From: Fasciolopsis buskii
Lineage: Eukaryota; Platyhelminthes; Trematoda; Plagiorchiida; Fasciolidae
Direction of reading: 5' to 3'
DNA: 64,000 bases
Assembly (NCBI GenBank): GCA_008360955.1
Contig: LUCM01004648.1
Span: 42,052-106,051 of the forward strand
Position 1 is the first letter of the stretch; each line of letters opens with the position of its first letter. Shown piece after piece: positions 1-10,010 of this stretch. The notes below the pieces were generated by a model that made no database searches, had not been told where the DNA came from, and saw only the letters and a list, made by a program, of their open reading frames with translations. The position numbers and the translations under genes were made by a program.

Positions 1-741
1 GTTACCTAGAGAGGGATCGGCTTTGTCTCTTGCAAATAATTCCATGTGGCTGCTGGCGCATCCTGGTTGTTGTTACTTAGCGACAGACACTAAAATAGGT
101 TTGCAAGATGCATTTAGCTTAGGAATGTCAATGTCGACTATTAAATTGATTGTTAGATACTGAACACGAAAGGTTTAGCTCTAAGCTTTACCATAAGGGA
201 AAGCTAAGCACCTATGAAATCTTGAGTACATCAAATGATCAAACTTTATATCATTCCAGACTTTTACAGCGCAGTGCAGAATTGCATCACGTTGTCATGA
301 AGGCATGATGAAATTCATTCAGATTTTGTTGCATCTTTGGAGTCAGACCAATTATTCTGTCACCAATTCAAACTGATTAAGTGTAATTCTAACAAAGAAA
401 TCATTTTCCGTTGATAGATTGCTCAGAAATGCCATCATGGGCAATCATCCGGCGGAGAACTCTGCTTTCTAAACGGTTTAGCAAAAGTCTGACAGTTGAG
501 AGTACCTCAGTTGGTTAAACCTAAAGGTTGGCCAGTTGAATAAACCCAGAATTAGTCACTAGGTAAATTAAATGCAGACTTCCTTCTGTGTAAACGTTTG
601 TGCATATCATTAGTAAAATGCGCTAGAATCTTGGATATGAAACAAATGACTGAACTGGCTTATGAGGAATTGAGCGCGTAGCTAACAATGCAAGGCAAAT
701 CAGGCAGGTAAGCCGAAATCAAGAATACAGCGGTATGGTTT
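1..741. other. No recognisable gene
   Basis: Only short open frames with no family resemblance are visible on either strand. I see no repeat, splice-bounded coding segment or RNA fold that I can support here. Confidence 0.5.
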
Positions 742-835
742 GCTCTAAAACGTATTGCCACGAGCCGGCATCGAACTGGGCACCTTTCACTTACGGGGCA
801 GAAGCTATTGCCATTTCAGCTACGTCAGTTGCGGT
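742..835 (-). repeat. tRNA-like sequence, probable SINE head (relic)
   Basis: Read on the minus strand, TAGCTGAAATGG (811-822) resembles an RNA polymerase III A box and AGTTCGATGCC (767-777) resembles a B box, with about 33 bases between them as in a tRNA gene. The arms do not fold into a clean cloverleaf: the anticodon stem is poor. A functional tRNA is therefore unlikely, and a tRNA-derived SINE head is the better reading. The opposite strand is open over this stretch but resembles no protein. Confidence 0.45.
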
Positions 836-2569
836 TACCAAATGTAGACCCAGCAATTCAAATTCTGGCTATGGATGTATAATGGGAAAGCCGTTGCTAG
901 CTAGCTTCTGGCTATTAACGGTGAATGCTGAATGAGATTAAGGATAAGTATCCCTCATTTCCCGTAGCGCATTGCACTGAACCCCAACATCTTTCCAGTA
1001 ATGTCGATGGACGCCCAACCAAAGTTAAGTGATTCTAGAAGCAAAGTTACTCGCGAGTTCTGCTAGATAATCAGATAAACCAAATGAGTAAGCTTGCACT
1101 TTAAAATAATCTACTATCACGCAACTGTCATCAAAACGAAATTATATTGCTTATAGTCTTCATGGTCTGAAGAGTTTTGACTTCGAAAAGGAGTTCTAAC
1201 TGCCGCTAAGTTATTGTATGTTGTTGTTGTTGTACCGTAAAACGGTACAGAAAAACATTTCCATTGGTTATTTTTAAAAGCTTTACGTATCAAACTAGCA
1301 CACACGAGGCAAATTATATGAGCATTTGTTCGCCAGCAAACCGACACCGTTGTGACGAAGTTTTGCAAGCTTTTTGAATTTTCGTCGACTTTTTTTTAGA
1401 GTTCGACTAACCTATTTCCATTTTTTCGCTAACCTATGTTTCTTAAAATGGAAATTTTTCGTCCCTTCTGATTTATATTTGTTTCTATTCTGTTGCTGTA
1501 GTGTACTTATTAAAATGGCGTCTTCATGGTTTTTGAGAAAATTCATTTGCTTAGCTTATCATGAATTGCTTATCTTTGCAATGTAAACCTTTTCGTTGTT
1601 GAACAATCATGGTTTCTTCAAATCAGCTGGTTTTGTTTGTCCGCAAGTGATACTTCTCATCCACTGAACCTGCAGCTATTCCTTCAACTAAAACGAAAGC
1701 GAACGTTTGTAAATCAGGCATGGATCTGGTGTCCGAAAACTTGTCACTGAGGTGGATTAATCTGACTGTTTTAGTTTAGCAGCATGGCAAAAATGGTTAG
1801 GGAATATACGAAATTTTTATTCCGCTACGGGGAAAGTGGTGGTTTGTGAGTACTATATACCCCAGTGATCAAAAGACAGTTGATGATCTAAAGTTTGGTG
1901 TCCTGCCTCATGATTTGTGCTTGTTGGATACGCGTGCTTGGAACTAGAAACTCCGTATAAAGCAGCTAGTTCGAAATGGTGTTTTGAACGGTAGCATTGC
2001 ATGATTAACATTTAGTGAACCAATCAGACAATAAGCTACTGAGAAGCATCAATTCATTTAGTTGTTACTTAGTTTTATCTTAGTTACTCTTGGTTGCCGT
2101 AAAAATTAATACTTTTTACTGTCCAGATGAAGTCCACTTTGGCAGTAAACTTGCCAAATTGAAATCCGCCCACCGATCTCGAGAGCATGCTACAGAATTC
2201 GGATTCTTAAACTGCAGGTTGATACGTTGACTGTTGTGCTTGGGGAATCGGTTTGAAATGGAGTAAAATTTTCAAAACAAGTTTCTAGATAGGAAAGTGT
2301 GCAAGTGAGACAGGTGCATCTTGAATTCATCAGATATAACTATCCAAATACACTAAACCAATAAAGGTAGCGAGTGGTGCTCAGTTTGAAAATCGGGGAA
2401 ATTAGGTTATAGAATATTAGCAATATTTATTGCGTATGCGTGCCTAAGGTCCTCTTTTCGTGCTTTTTTCTAGTGCTGGGCAACGCTGGTAGAAACGACG
2501 TGGAGGCCAAGGTATGAATTAGCGTTGAGGTACGAGTTAGTTAGCTTTGGCTTTGCCAACGGTTGTTGC
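836..2569. other. No recognisable gene; short TTG run
   Basis: A short (TTG)n tract occurs near 1217-1233. The open frames in this stretch are short, AT-rich and unrelated to any family I recognise. Confidence 0.5.
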
Positions 2570-2860
2570 TTCCGACCTTCATGGTTGGGACTCTAGAAAT
2601 GAGGACTGTTGGTGCTTGGGACGCTGAGAAATGTCTGTGAACCGAAGTTACTGGTACGTATGCCTTATGGCCTGTCTGCGGAACTAGTCCCTTTTAAAAG
2701 TAATCCAAAAATAACCAAAATAAATTCACAATTGTTTACGGTGAACACAAAACACTGCTTTGTCGAGGTTCGTCATTTTCTTAATTGCCAACTTTATGTA
2801 CAACTCTATTTCCATGTTGCGTTTGCACCATGCTTGATTCAAGCCAGTGTACAATATACA
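2570..2860 (+). repeat. Dispersed ~0.3 kb repeat, copy 1
   Basis: This segment aligns collinearly with 14020-14330. Shared blocks include GGTTGGGACTCTAGA near the start, a GAGAAATGTCT block, then TTAAAAGTAATCCAAAAA and a TTTACGGTGAA block, and a CACCATG block near the end. Divergence is scattered and there are small indels, so the copies are old. I see no coding capacity, terminal inverted repeats or pol III boxes that would assign a class. Confidence 0.65.
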
Positions 2861-5800
2861 TAACGGTACTGAAATGACGTTACTTAAATGAATAAAAATT
2901 GAAGCTAACTTCGGGGACAACTCGCAATTTTTAGAATTAATTTACAAAATAGAAATTTCCAATATAAGTCATTCTTTAATGAAAACTCTTCAGTGTAATA
3001 TTGGCAGTTCTTCAGTGTATCACGGAATGTAAAATGCATTCAAAACATGGGACTTTTAAATCTGGTTCACTATTACCATGTGGATGACTCCAAACCAGTA
3101 TGATGTACGTGCAGTGAAATTTGACCGTGTGCATGTTTTTCCTAACATGTTTTATCGTGATTAATACAACATAGCAAAATGTTTCCCGAAAACTTTAAGA
3201 AACAGCGTGCAGTTTCCTACTGAGTTAGTTATATCAACACTGATTTATAAGTAGCGATATATATCTACTTTCGTTAGTCATCACATACTCGTTTCCCAAG
3301 TGAAGTTGGTAATTTCTCAGAATATACAAATATCGAATATATCATACGGAGAGCTTTAAGGTTTCATCGGGGACCAGAGGCAGAAATGCGCGAAGGTGGA
3401 CATTGTTCTGTACTACTGTCTGATGTATCCTAGAAATGTGCCCATGTTGCCAAATCTTGTCCACTACATTCGTAAATGCCGTTCAATTCACTTTATGAGA
3501 ACTTTGTCTCATAGAGTCGGGAAATGAAACAAAGTCGCATGGCAGATCTGTCCATCTGCACGAAAGGAAGAAAAGATTTTCAGTGCAGCGGTACAAGGTT
3601 TCTAGGAAAACATGCTATTAACCTATCCCGGATAAAAGAAGTCAGCGTTGACGTAATTAAACATATTTAGTAATGATTGGATAGGGTTACCAGCAGCTGT
3701 GCTGAACACATTACAAACCCTCAGCCATATTCCGGAATGTAATGATATTTTTAGGGTCATTTTTATTTGAATTAAGGTAAGATGTAAAAACGTTTCTCTA
3801 GACTTTGTTTATCGTGTGCGCTAATTTTGGAACGATAAAGTGCATTTAGGAGAGCTAAGTGTAGGAAGTCGTTAGGAACACTGTTGTTCTACAGAACTTT
3901 GATTCTTTTACGGTGGCTTTCAAGATGATTCTGAGCAACTTTTTATGATGGAACTGCAAAAACTCAGTTTGATAAGAGCAATGTATTTAGGGTTAATTTT
4001 GACGCGTGTGAAATTTCATTTAAATTTCACCTCTAGTCCTAAATTGCTGTCAATAGGATATTCTGGAACACTATGAAAATTTGAAATAGTTGGGAATGGA
4101 AGTAGATCAAACGGTTATCATCTCAAATATACATTGTTTTCAGTGCATCATTTTGGCCATTTGGTGTGAATAAAGTACAGTTTGATGCCACTTTTGAGCT
4201 CAATCATAAATGCGTTAGAGATAACGCGTCAGGCCACCTGACCTGCAGACATATAACCTTACTAGGTGGATAAGTACAGGCTACAGGCTACTGTCCTAAA
4301 AGACTATTGGGTCATCACAAATACTGCCGAGTTTTGATAATTGGGAATCTGTTTCCTTAGCGCCGATAGTATATTTAATACATGTACACATGCGTGTCTT
4401 CTGATACAAGGCATCATTGTGTGGTTGATAGAGAGAAGAAGTGGCTGCAGGTTGCCTGAAAATAGTTGAAATCAATATTTAAAAGTATACGGCGTGAGAG
4501 GAATTTTCGGTGTTAGTAAATCAGTAACCGTACACTAGAGTTCAGAAGTTTTAAATTAATAAAGCATCTGTTAAGCACCCTCTGAAATTTCACCTCCTCA
4601 AGAATTGCATCAGACCGCTCGAATATTCCGAAGAACCGAAATTAACCTTGCAGCTCTTAAAGTGTGATCGGGGTTATTTAGTCCCTGCAGTGTATATTCG
4701 GAAGTAATTCTTCAAAGCGAATGCCCAAGCCATTTTGTGCTTTCCTAGATAGTGAAATACCAACATGCTTTATATTATTCTTTTACCCAAAATGAACTAG
4801 CCATTTCAGAATGAAAATTAGTCAAGTTTCAAAGCGCAGGGTCAAATGTGCTTCGGGGTTGGTTTTGGCGAAAGTTAAAGTGTCACCCTTTGATTATCAA
4901 CGGAAAATCCCCGTGTACTCGGAACCAAACACTTAAATATCGACAATAATTGGAGCTTACGGAATTTTCTTTTGCATCCCATTTTCTGTAAAATTGATTT
5001 GCAATGCTTGCGCTTGGAAAAAGCTACACTACGGGGTACAGATTTGGTTGTTCTTGATTTCCGAATGGAACCACTCTAGTGGTTATAGTTACATTCACTT
5101 AGATACGAATGACAAAGCGCTTTTCATTTTCCTAGTAATTAAGGAATCCTCTAAACCTGTCTCAAAGAGCGGTATTGTTAAAAACATTTCATAAGAAGGT
5201 CTTGAGTCGTTGCTGGGTTGTTACGTATGCAGACGAAGTCCACGTTCTCTGAATTAATGGCAGTTATATATGGGGAATTACGGTCACTTAACAGTAATGC
5301 CAACCGTTTTAACTTCTTTTACGTCGATTGAATAAAACGAAGACAGCTTGTGCCCGATTTGTTACAAATAAATGCCTATAGCATTAAGAGAAAAACAGAC
5401 GTACTTTGTTCTAAGTTATTGATCTTCGTTGGTAAGTTGTAACCTAATTGTCCCCTATACAAATCATTGAGACCAATAAAAGAGCCGCGTCCGTTTTCAT
5501 CCAAATTAATTAATTGCAATGGTTAGAAAGTTCTTCTGCAATCAATTGCACTGCTTTGCACATTCAGAAAATCTAAAAACAAACCGCAATTTGCCCGTTT
5601 CATCTTGGTTATGGATCAAAATATTGGAAGATAATAATAAGGGTTTGGAGAGAGTGCCGTCCGCTCAACGACTCACTGAACCCCATTCTCGGTTTGGTTG
5701 ACGACCAACAACACTGGTGTTCTTTATTCGTACATTTCCCACGGAAGACTTCATAGCATGTTGGATGCATAGAGTAACTGTAATTGGAATAATTATATCA

Positions 5801-6589
5801 GTTTCTAGCTTTTGTGAACGAGGTTTTGATACCGGTTTGAATAGGAACAAGTTAACTAGGTTACCATGGTCTATTTCTAGTCAAACTTCACTAATTCCAT
5901 TGAAAACGTGCTTTGGGGATCTCAGACAGTCAATGTTTATCATTTTCTTCTGTAAACGCGCTTGCATTCCGTGATCTCAGGAGGTGTCAGTCGATAATAA
6001 AATGAGTGTACCATCGTTAAGCCCAGTAGCCAAATTAAAGAGAAATTTGTTATCTACATAACGGAATGATTTTATGCTAGATTTTCTGTGGGCGAACTCA
6101 GAGTTTTCATATAGCAACTGATTCATTCAATGCCCTTCAGATTTCTTCAAGGTTGCATGCACACCTATATATGTTTTGGGGAATCGGATTGAATATTCTG
6201 GTAAACGAACTATGAAGGCAGACGAAGTTACATCGTCCAAAGAAAAAAGAGAAAGAGGCATGTAGGACTCATCTAACAGTTTAGATTTCGTGTCCTGCAT
6301 CACATTGCCCAAGATTCATCATAGTCCATGGATCTTCGGAGGGATTTGAACCATACACTGGACCAAGCCAATGTACAGCCATTTCTGAGAAGGCACCACC
6401 GCCTACCCATATTATCTGTAAGAAAACAGAGCGAAGCAAGATGCTCGCGAAAACGCAGAAAGTCCGTGATTCGTATCAGAGCTTATGTGCCGAGTGAATA
6501 TTTCAATTCTCAAAAAATCCTGGCTTTCCGGCAAGATCGGCAAAAAGGAAGTATGATTTTTCGCTGATTGGAATATTGGTGTTTTACAG
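2861..6589. other. No recognisable gene
   Basis: Some 3.7 kb without a supportable gene. The open frames at 5519-5974 and 6328-6567 resemble no protein I know and lie on overlapping opposite strands. The frame at 6328-6567 is rich in Arg and Lys and ends just before the hammerhead-like relic, so it could be decayed mobile-element sequence, but I cannot show that. Confidence 0.45.
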
Positions 6590-6666
6590 CTCAGTGCATT
6601 GATGATGCCACCTGACTGGTGATGAGACGTCGGAGATCTAGGAAGCAAGCCCAGCGCCCACAAAAT
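6590..6666 (+). ncRNA. Hammerhead-ribozyme-like relic (Penelope-type terminus)
   Basis: TTGATGA (6599-6605) stands for the CUGANGA core with one change. It is followed by a possible stem II around GCCACC and GGTGAT, then GAGAC (6624-6628) in place of GAAAC, then ATC (6636-6638) directly followed by TAG (6639-6641). Read as codons, the tail gives TGDETSEI and stop. This matches the ends of the three other copies in the window (8430-8496, 18645-18725, 18961-19042). Two core positions are lost, so I would expect no cleavage. Confidence 0.45.
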
Positions 6667-8429
6667 TTGAAAAAAAGAATGGTTTATTTGCTTTTATTAC
6701 AGTAGAGTTTCTCCATACTAGGCACGGGGAAAGTGGGCCTATTTCATGGACGCGAAAAAACTTCTGCGATATTTTATAAAGACCATTAGATCAACTTGAC
6801 TAAAATTTCTCCATGGGTGGATTGGTTTACTCAGTTGTGGCTATCATTTTGCCTCCCTTATGGATAATTTGAAGGTAACAGATTAATTCGGCCTTTTGTA
6901 GCATGCTGCCTGTGAATGTGTAAATTACATTTAGAGACGCCGGTGAAACCCTTGCTAGATTGCCACCGGGTTCGCCTATTCCACCGATGTAGGGCTCAAT
7001 GGGCATTAATAATCTGATATAATTTGTCTGCGGATGAACTCGTTTCTCCCTTAACTGGGCAAATTATGGGGTCTCGCGATTTAATTTTAGCAGCTTTTGT
7101 GAATATTATACATTTAATTAGACTGCCCCAATGCAGTGACTTTTGTAGCTAATGTATAACCAGAGTCGATGACAGTGTCGCCGATTTTACTCGGATAGCT
7201 GTAATTTTGTAAGAAAAATGTCCTAGAACAAACCAGCTTCCCGGAAAATTAGGATATTTGTTGCTGAATTTCGAGTGTTTTGCAGTCAAAACATAATGAA
7301 AATTTTCTATCTAGAAAACTTGGAAACACTACCATCGGCTTTTCATCCCAGTTAGGAGTTATCTATAGTGACTTGGACAAAATGTCCACAGAAGAAATGT
7401 TTACTCAACCTCCAAGGTCATTAACTCAACCGGATAGACACCCAATAGTTTACAAAAAATCAGCATGACTGCATACAACGCCCCCATCTGTTCTGGGATT
7501 TGCAGGCGACAAAAATGCGTTAACCAGGATCGAAAGCTACAAGTGGCTTGTTTGTGAATTGCAGATATATCACTAACAACTAATACGAAGCCACAGCGAA
7601 TCTACATATACGTTTCTTGGGTCCGAAGCTCTCAATATTTTTTCATATTAGGTCCTATTAGATTTTTTTAAGGAGCCTGACCACAAGATAAGCTCACCTT
7701 TTTAAGAATGAACCATAACTGGGGATGTATACTGACACAAACACGAACTTTTTAGTCGGAGTGAAGAACACAACGAATCTACCTGCTAGGAAAATTCGCA
7801 TTGTGTTTGGGATGTGCTCTACAGATTCACATACACAGTCAGTCCGAAACCGGAAGAGAGAATGCTTCTGTTTCCGAGTGACAGCTACATTCTACTCAGG
7901 ATGCGGTAATCCACGGGAGTACCAATATAGGCTTGACGACAATGTAAAGTGTGTTCGTGACACGCACACAAACCATGTATAATGCACAACATTCGCCTGA
8001 TGGAAACTGCGTGCCTGCGTGTTTGAGTGAGGTTTGGTTCACAAATAGACAGAATCATGTTCACGCTTAACTTTAAAGCTTTTGTTTGCATCTGGTTTAA
8101 TTACTCAACAACACAGATGACTCTTGTTTGGTTTCCTTTTTCAGCAGGATATTTGGTAAAATTAACAGCGCACCAGTTAATTTGATTAGATAGGAATGTG
8201 AACGCTCGAGAATAGCTGTTTTCTTATCGTTAAATTTATTGAAACCGAGGAGTTCTGGCGCAAAATCCGCGTTGTTGTGAAGGCCGAAGTCTAAAGTCAT
8301 GAAGTGGTTATACTTTGTCTCAATTTTGATCACATTTATTGCCCACTGAAGTCCGTTTTGTTACAGTAGGCAAATAGAACTTTTCGACCAATGGACTTTA
8401 AAATTTTTGTTCGAGTGTTCTGATGGCTG
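6667..8429. other. No recognisable gene
   Basis: The open frames at 7280-7468, 7725-7982, 7885-8091 and 8097-8333 are short, partly overlap on opposite strands and resemble no family. Part of this stretch may be the 3' flank of the minus-strand Penelope-like element that begins at 10.0 kb, but I see no boundary signal. Confidence 0.4.
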
Positions 8430-8496
8430 AGGTCGGCGTTTAGACCGCAACCGTTTCATCACTAGTCAAGGTGACATCGTCAGTACAAGTGCGCAG
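8430..8496 (-). ncRNA. Hammerhead ribozyme motif, core intact
   Basis: Minus strand: CTGACGA (8477-8483) fits the CUGANGA core. It is followed by a GTCAC/GTGAT stem II with a loop, then GAAAC (8453-8457), and GTC (8443-8445) as the candidate cleavage triplet, directly followed by the TAA stop at 8440-8442. Stem III would be very short (A-U and C-G), as described for Penelope-type hammerheads. Bases before the core (GCGCACTTGTA) can pair, with internal loops, to TAAACGC after the triplet as stem I. Of the four copies in the window this is the only one with both core strands unaltered. Activity is untested. Confidence 0.6.
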
Positions 8497-8616
8497 TTGT
8501 TCAAGTTCCTCCCTTGTTCTAGAGTTCCCATTGCCTTCCACTTGGAACTTCCTCGACTCCCGTGGCCTGGAAGATAGGCGTCTGTTTTCCACTTGATCTC
8601 TGAGGACTTCGTCCAT
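8440..8616 (-). pseudogene. C-terminal reading frame of the Penelope-like ORF
   Basis: A 58-codon frame starts at an internal Met (8614-8616) and ends at TAA (8440-8442). It begins MDEVLRDQVENRRLSSRPRE and continues as a Glu/Arg-rich tail with EELEQLRT, then TDDVTLTSDETVAV and stop. The upstream frame is closed by a TAA just before codon 1, so this is a fragment of the longer ORF. The last ten or so codons overlap the hammerhead core. The same peptide tail, with conservative changes, recurs at 6639, 18678 and 19012, which argues that the frame was under protein-level selection. Confidence 0.6.
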
Positions 8617-8829
8617 GAACTTAGAAGAGTGACATTAGGCCCGAGAAGTTTGGTCCGCTTTGTTTTGTTGTTTTTATTTCGATAATATGAATATTGTGTG
8701 ATTCAGTTCCTTGGGAAGATGCATATAAAAGACTCAGATTTTTGATTATTGATCTGTGTGACTTGAATTCTGACTCTCCCATTTATCTGAGTTGTCTGCC
8801 TCTCATCCGATTGTACTAGTGATCCAATT

Positions 8830-9105
8830 CGATGTGTCTACTGATTCAATTATTTGGAGAATATCAGGCTCCTAAAAACTCTCGCGTGCCTCGCAATTCT
8901 TTGATCCAGAATCTTAACGTTATCCTGGTTGAATTAATGTCCTTCTTGATCTTTGCTGATGAATATTGCACCCAGCGGGTCACATCTTCTTGTAGCTTGC
9001 TGTTCTCTGGGTTTGGCTGATATAGCACCTGTCGCAGTCCATGCACTTGACTTTGTAGATGACGTTTCCTTTTTCGCCCTTTTCCAGTCTCTCTTTTGGT
9101 ACTGA
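8830..9105 (-). pseudogene. Penelope-like GIY-YIG endonuclease fragment
   Basis: The minus strand reads GNVIYKVKCMDCDRCYISQT, which matches the IY-x-C-x-x-C-x-x-x-YIGQT start of the Penelope GIY-YIG domain with Gly replaced by Ser. After a frame change it continues as RCDPLGAIFISKDQEGH, FNQDNVKILDQ and ARHAR, and in the third frame REFLGA, the usual Penelope order (HDPLS, H-x-F-x-W, REFLEAW). A further degraded block, SRHIELDH, follows. Frame changes and stop codons show it is inactive. Confidence 0.78.
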
Positions 9106-9464
9106 TTTACGTTTTCGTGAAGTTTGAGAAGGTCTTTGGGCAACTGCGAGTCCTTGTGGTTTGAGTAACCTTGCAATTTAATCGGATGAACTTTTGACGC
9201 AAGTAGAACGATACTTTTGTTTGATTATGCTCCTCTGTTCGTTTCTTTCTTCGTCGCGTGCACGGTTCTTCTCAGAAAGTCCCTTGAATGCCTGTTTTTA
9301 TCGAATATTCTGAAGCGGTAGGTTTCGTTTTGCTTTCCTAACTTTTCTGCTTTGCGTTGAGTTTTGGCTCACTTGAGTGGAGTTCGAACGCATGATCGTT
9401 TCTGGTTGTTTGGGTGGTTTCTATGGCAATTTTCCATTTGATGCGCATGCATTTGTTTGCTTTG

Positions 9465-9860
9465 CATTATTTTAATCAACACTTCAAGAATTGCCAGCTC
9501 TCCATCTTCTTCGGATTCCATGGCTAATTGGCGTCTTTGAAAATGTCATTATTTTGTACTTCTCCCCGATACCTGAGCGTTTAGTAATGACGGTGTCATC
9601 GAAATATACTACCTAAAGTTTTGCCGGATCCTTGATAGTGATATATCTTCCTGGGGCTTGTATTACTGCTTCAGTGAGAAATCCCAATATGGGTCAGCCC
9701 ATTGGTATATGTATTCACAATGGTACCGTAAAATTTGAAGCACGGTTGCATCTAAGACGATGACGTAATCCCGGGGGTTTTCCGCAAACCCAATACTACA
9801 CATCTGTTACTCGCGAGATTTACTCTGTATCGAGAAAGAGCTGAGCACGAAATGATTTCT
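9465..9860 (-). pseudogene. Penelope-like reverse transcriptase and linker fragment
   Basis: Reading the minus strand, FKFYGT is followed, after frame changes, by a block corresponding to the N-G-L-P-M-G-S region of Penelope-type RTs (here degraded to NGLTHIGIS). Then come IKDPAK and VVYFDDTVITKRSGI, with the catalytic aspartates encoded at 9595-9606 (YFDD). Next is MESEEDGELAILEVLIK, the conserved start of the linker between RT and endonuclease. At least two frameshifts interrupt the region and no continuous ORF remains. Confidence 0.72.
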
Positions 9861-10010
9861 ACGTTTGAGGTGACGGAGGCAACCAAAAGCCAATACGTCT
9901 ACCCACGTCTTGTATCCATTTCTCATACTGTTGACGTTACGTCAAAACCGAAGCTTTTAGACTTTTAATAAAATACCTCGTTATATGGTTTTCCAAATGT
10001 GAGATTACCT

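Larger units (their letters stand above)
8430..10010 (-). mobile_element. Penelope-like retroelement, decayed
   Basis: On the minus strand, in order, the segment shows a reverse-transcriptase catalytic block (YFDDTVITKRSGI around 9570-9606), the linker block typical of Penelope-like elements (EEDGELAILEVL near 9480-9530), a GIY-YIG endonuclease region (about 8830-9105) and an acidic C-terminal tail ending at a stop at 8440-8442. Frameshifts and stops separate these blocks, so the element is dead. Its 3' end carries a hammerhead-ribozyme core. Penelope-like elements are known to carry hammerhead motifs in their terminal repeats, which supports the assignment. The 5' boundary is uncertain: sequence up to about 10.0 kb may still be element but no RT motif upstream of about 9.86 kb is clear. 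Confidence 0.8.
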
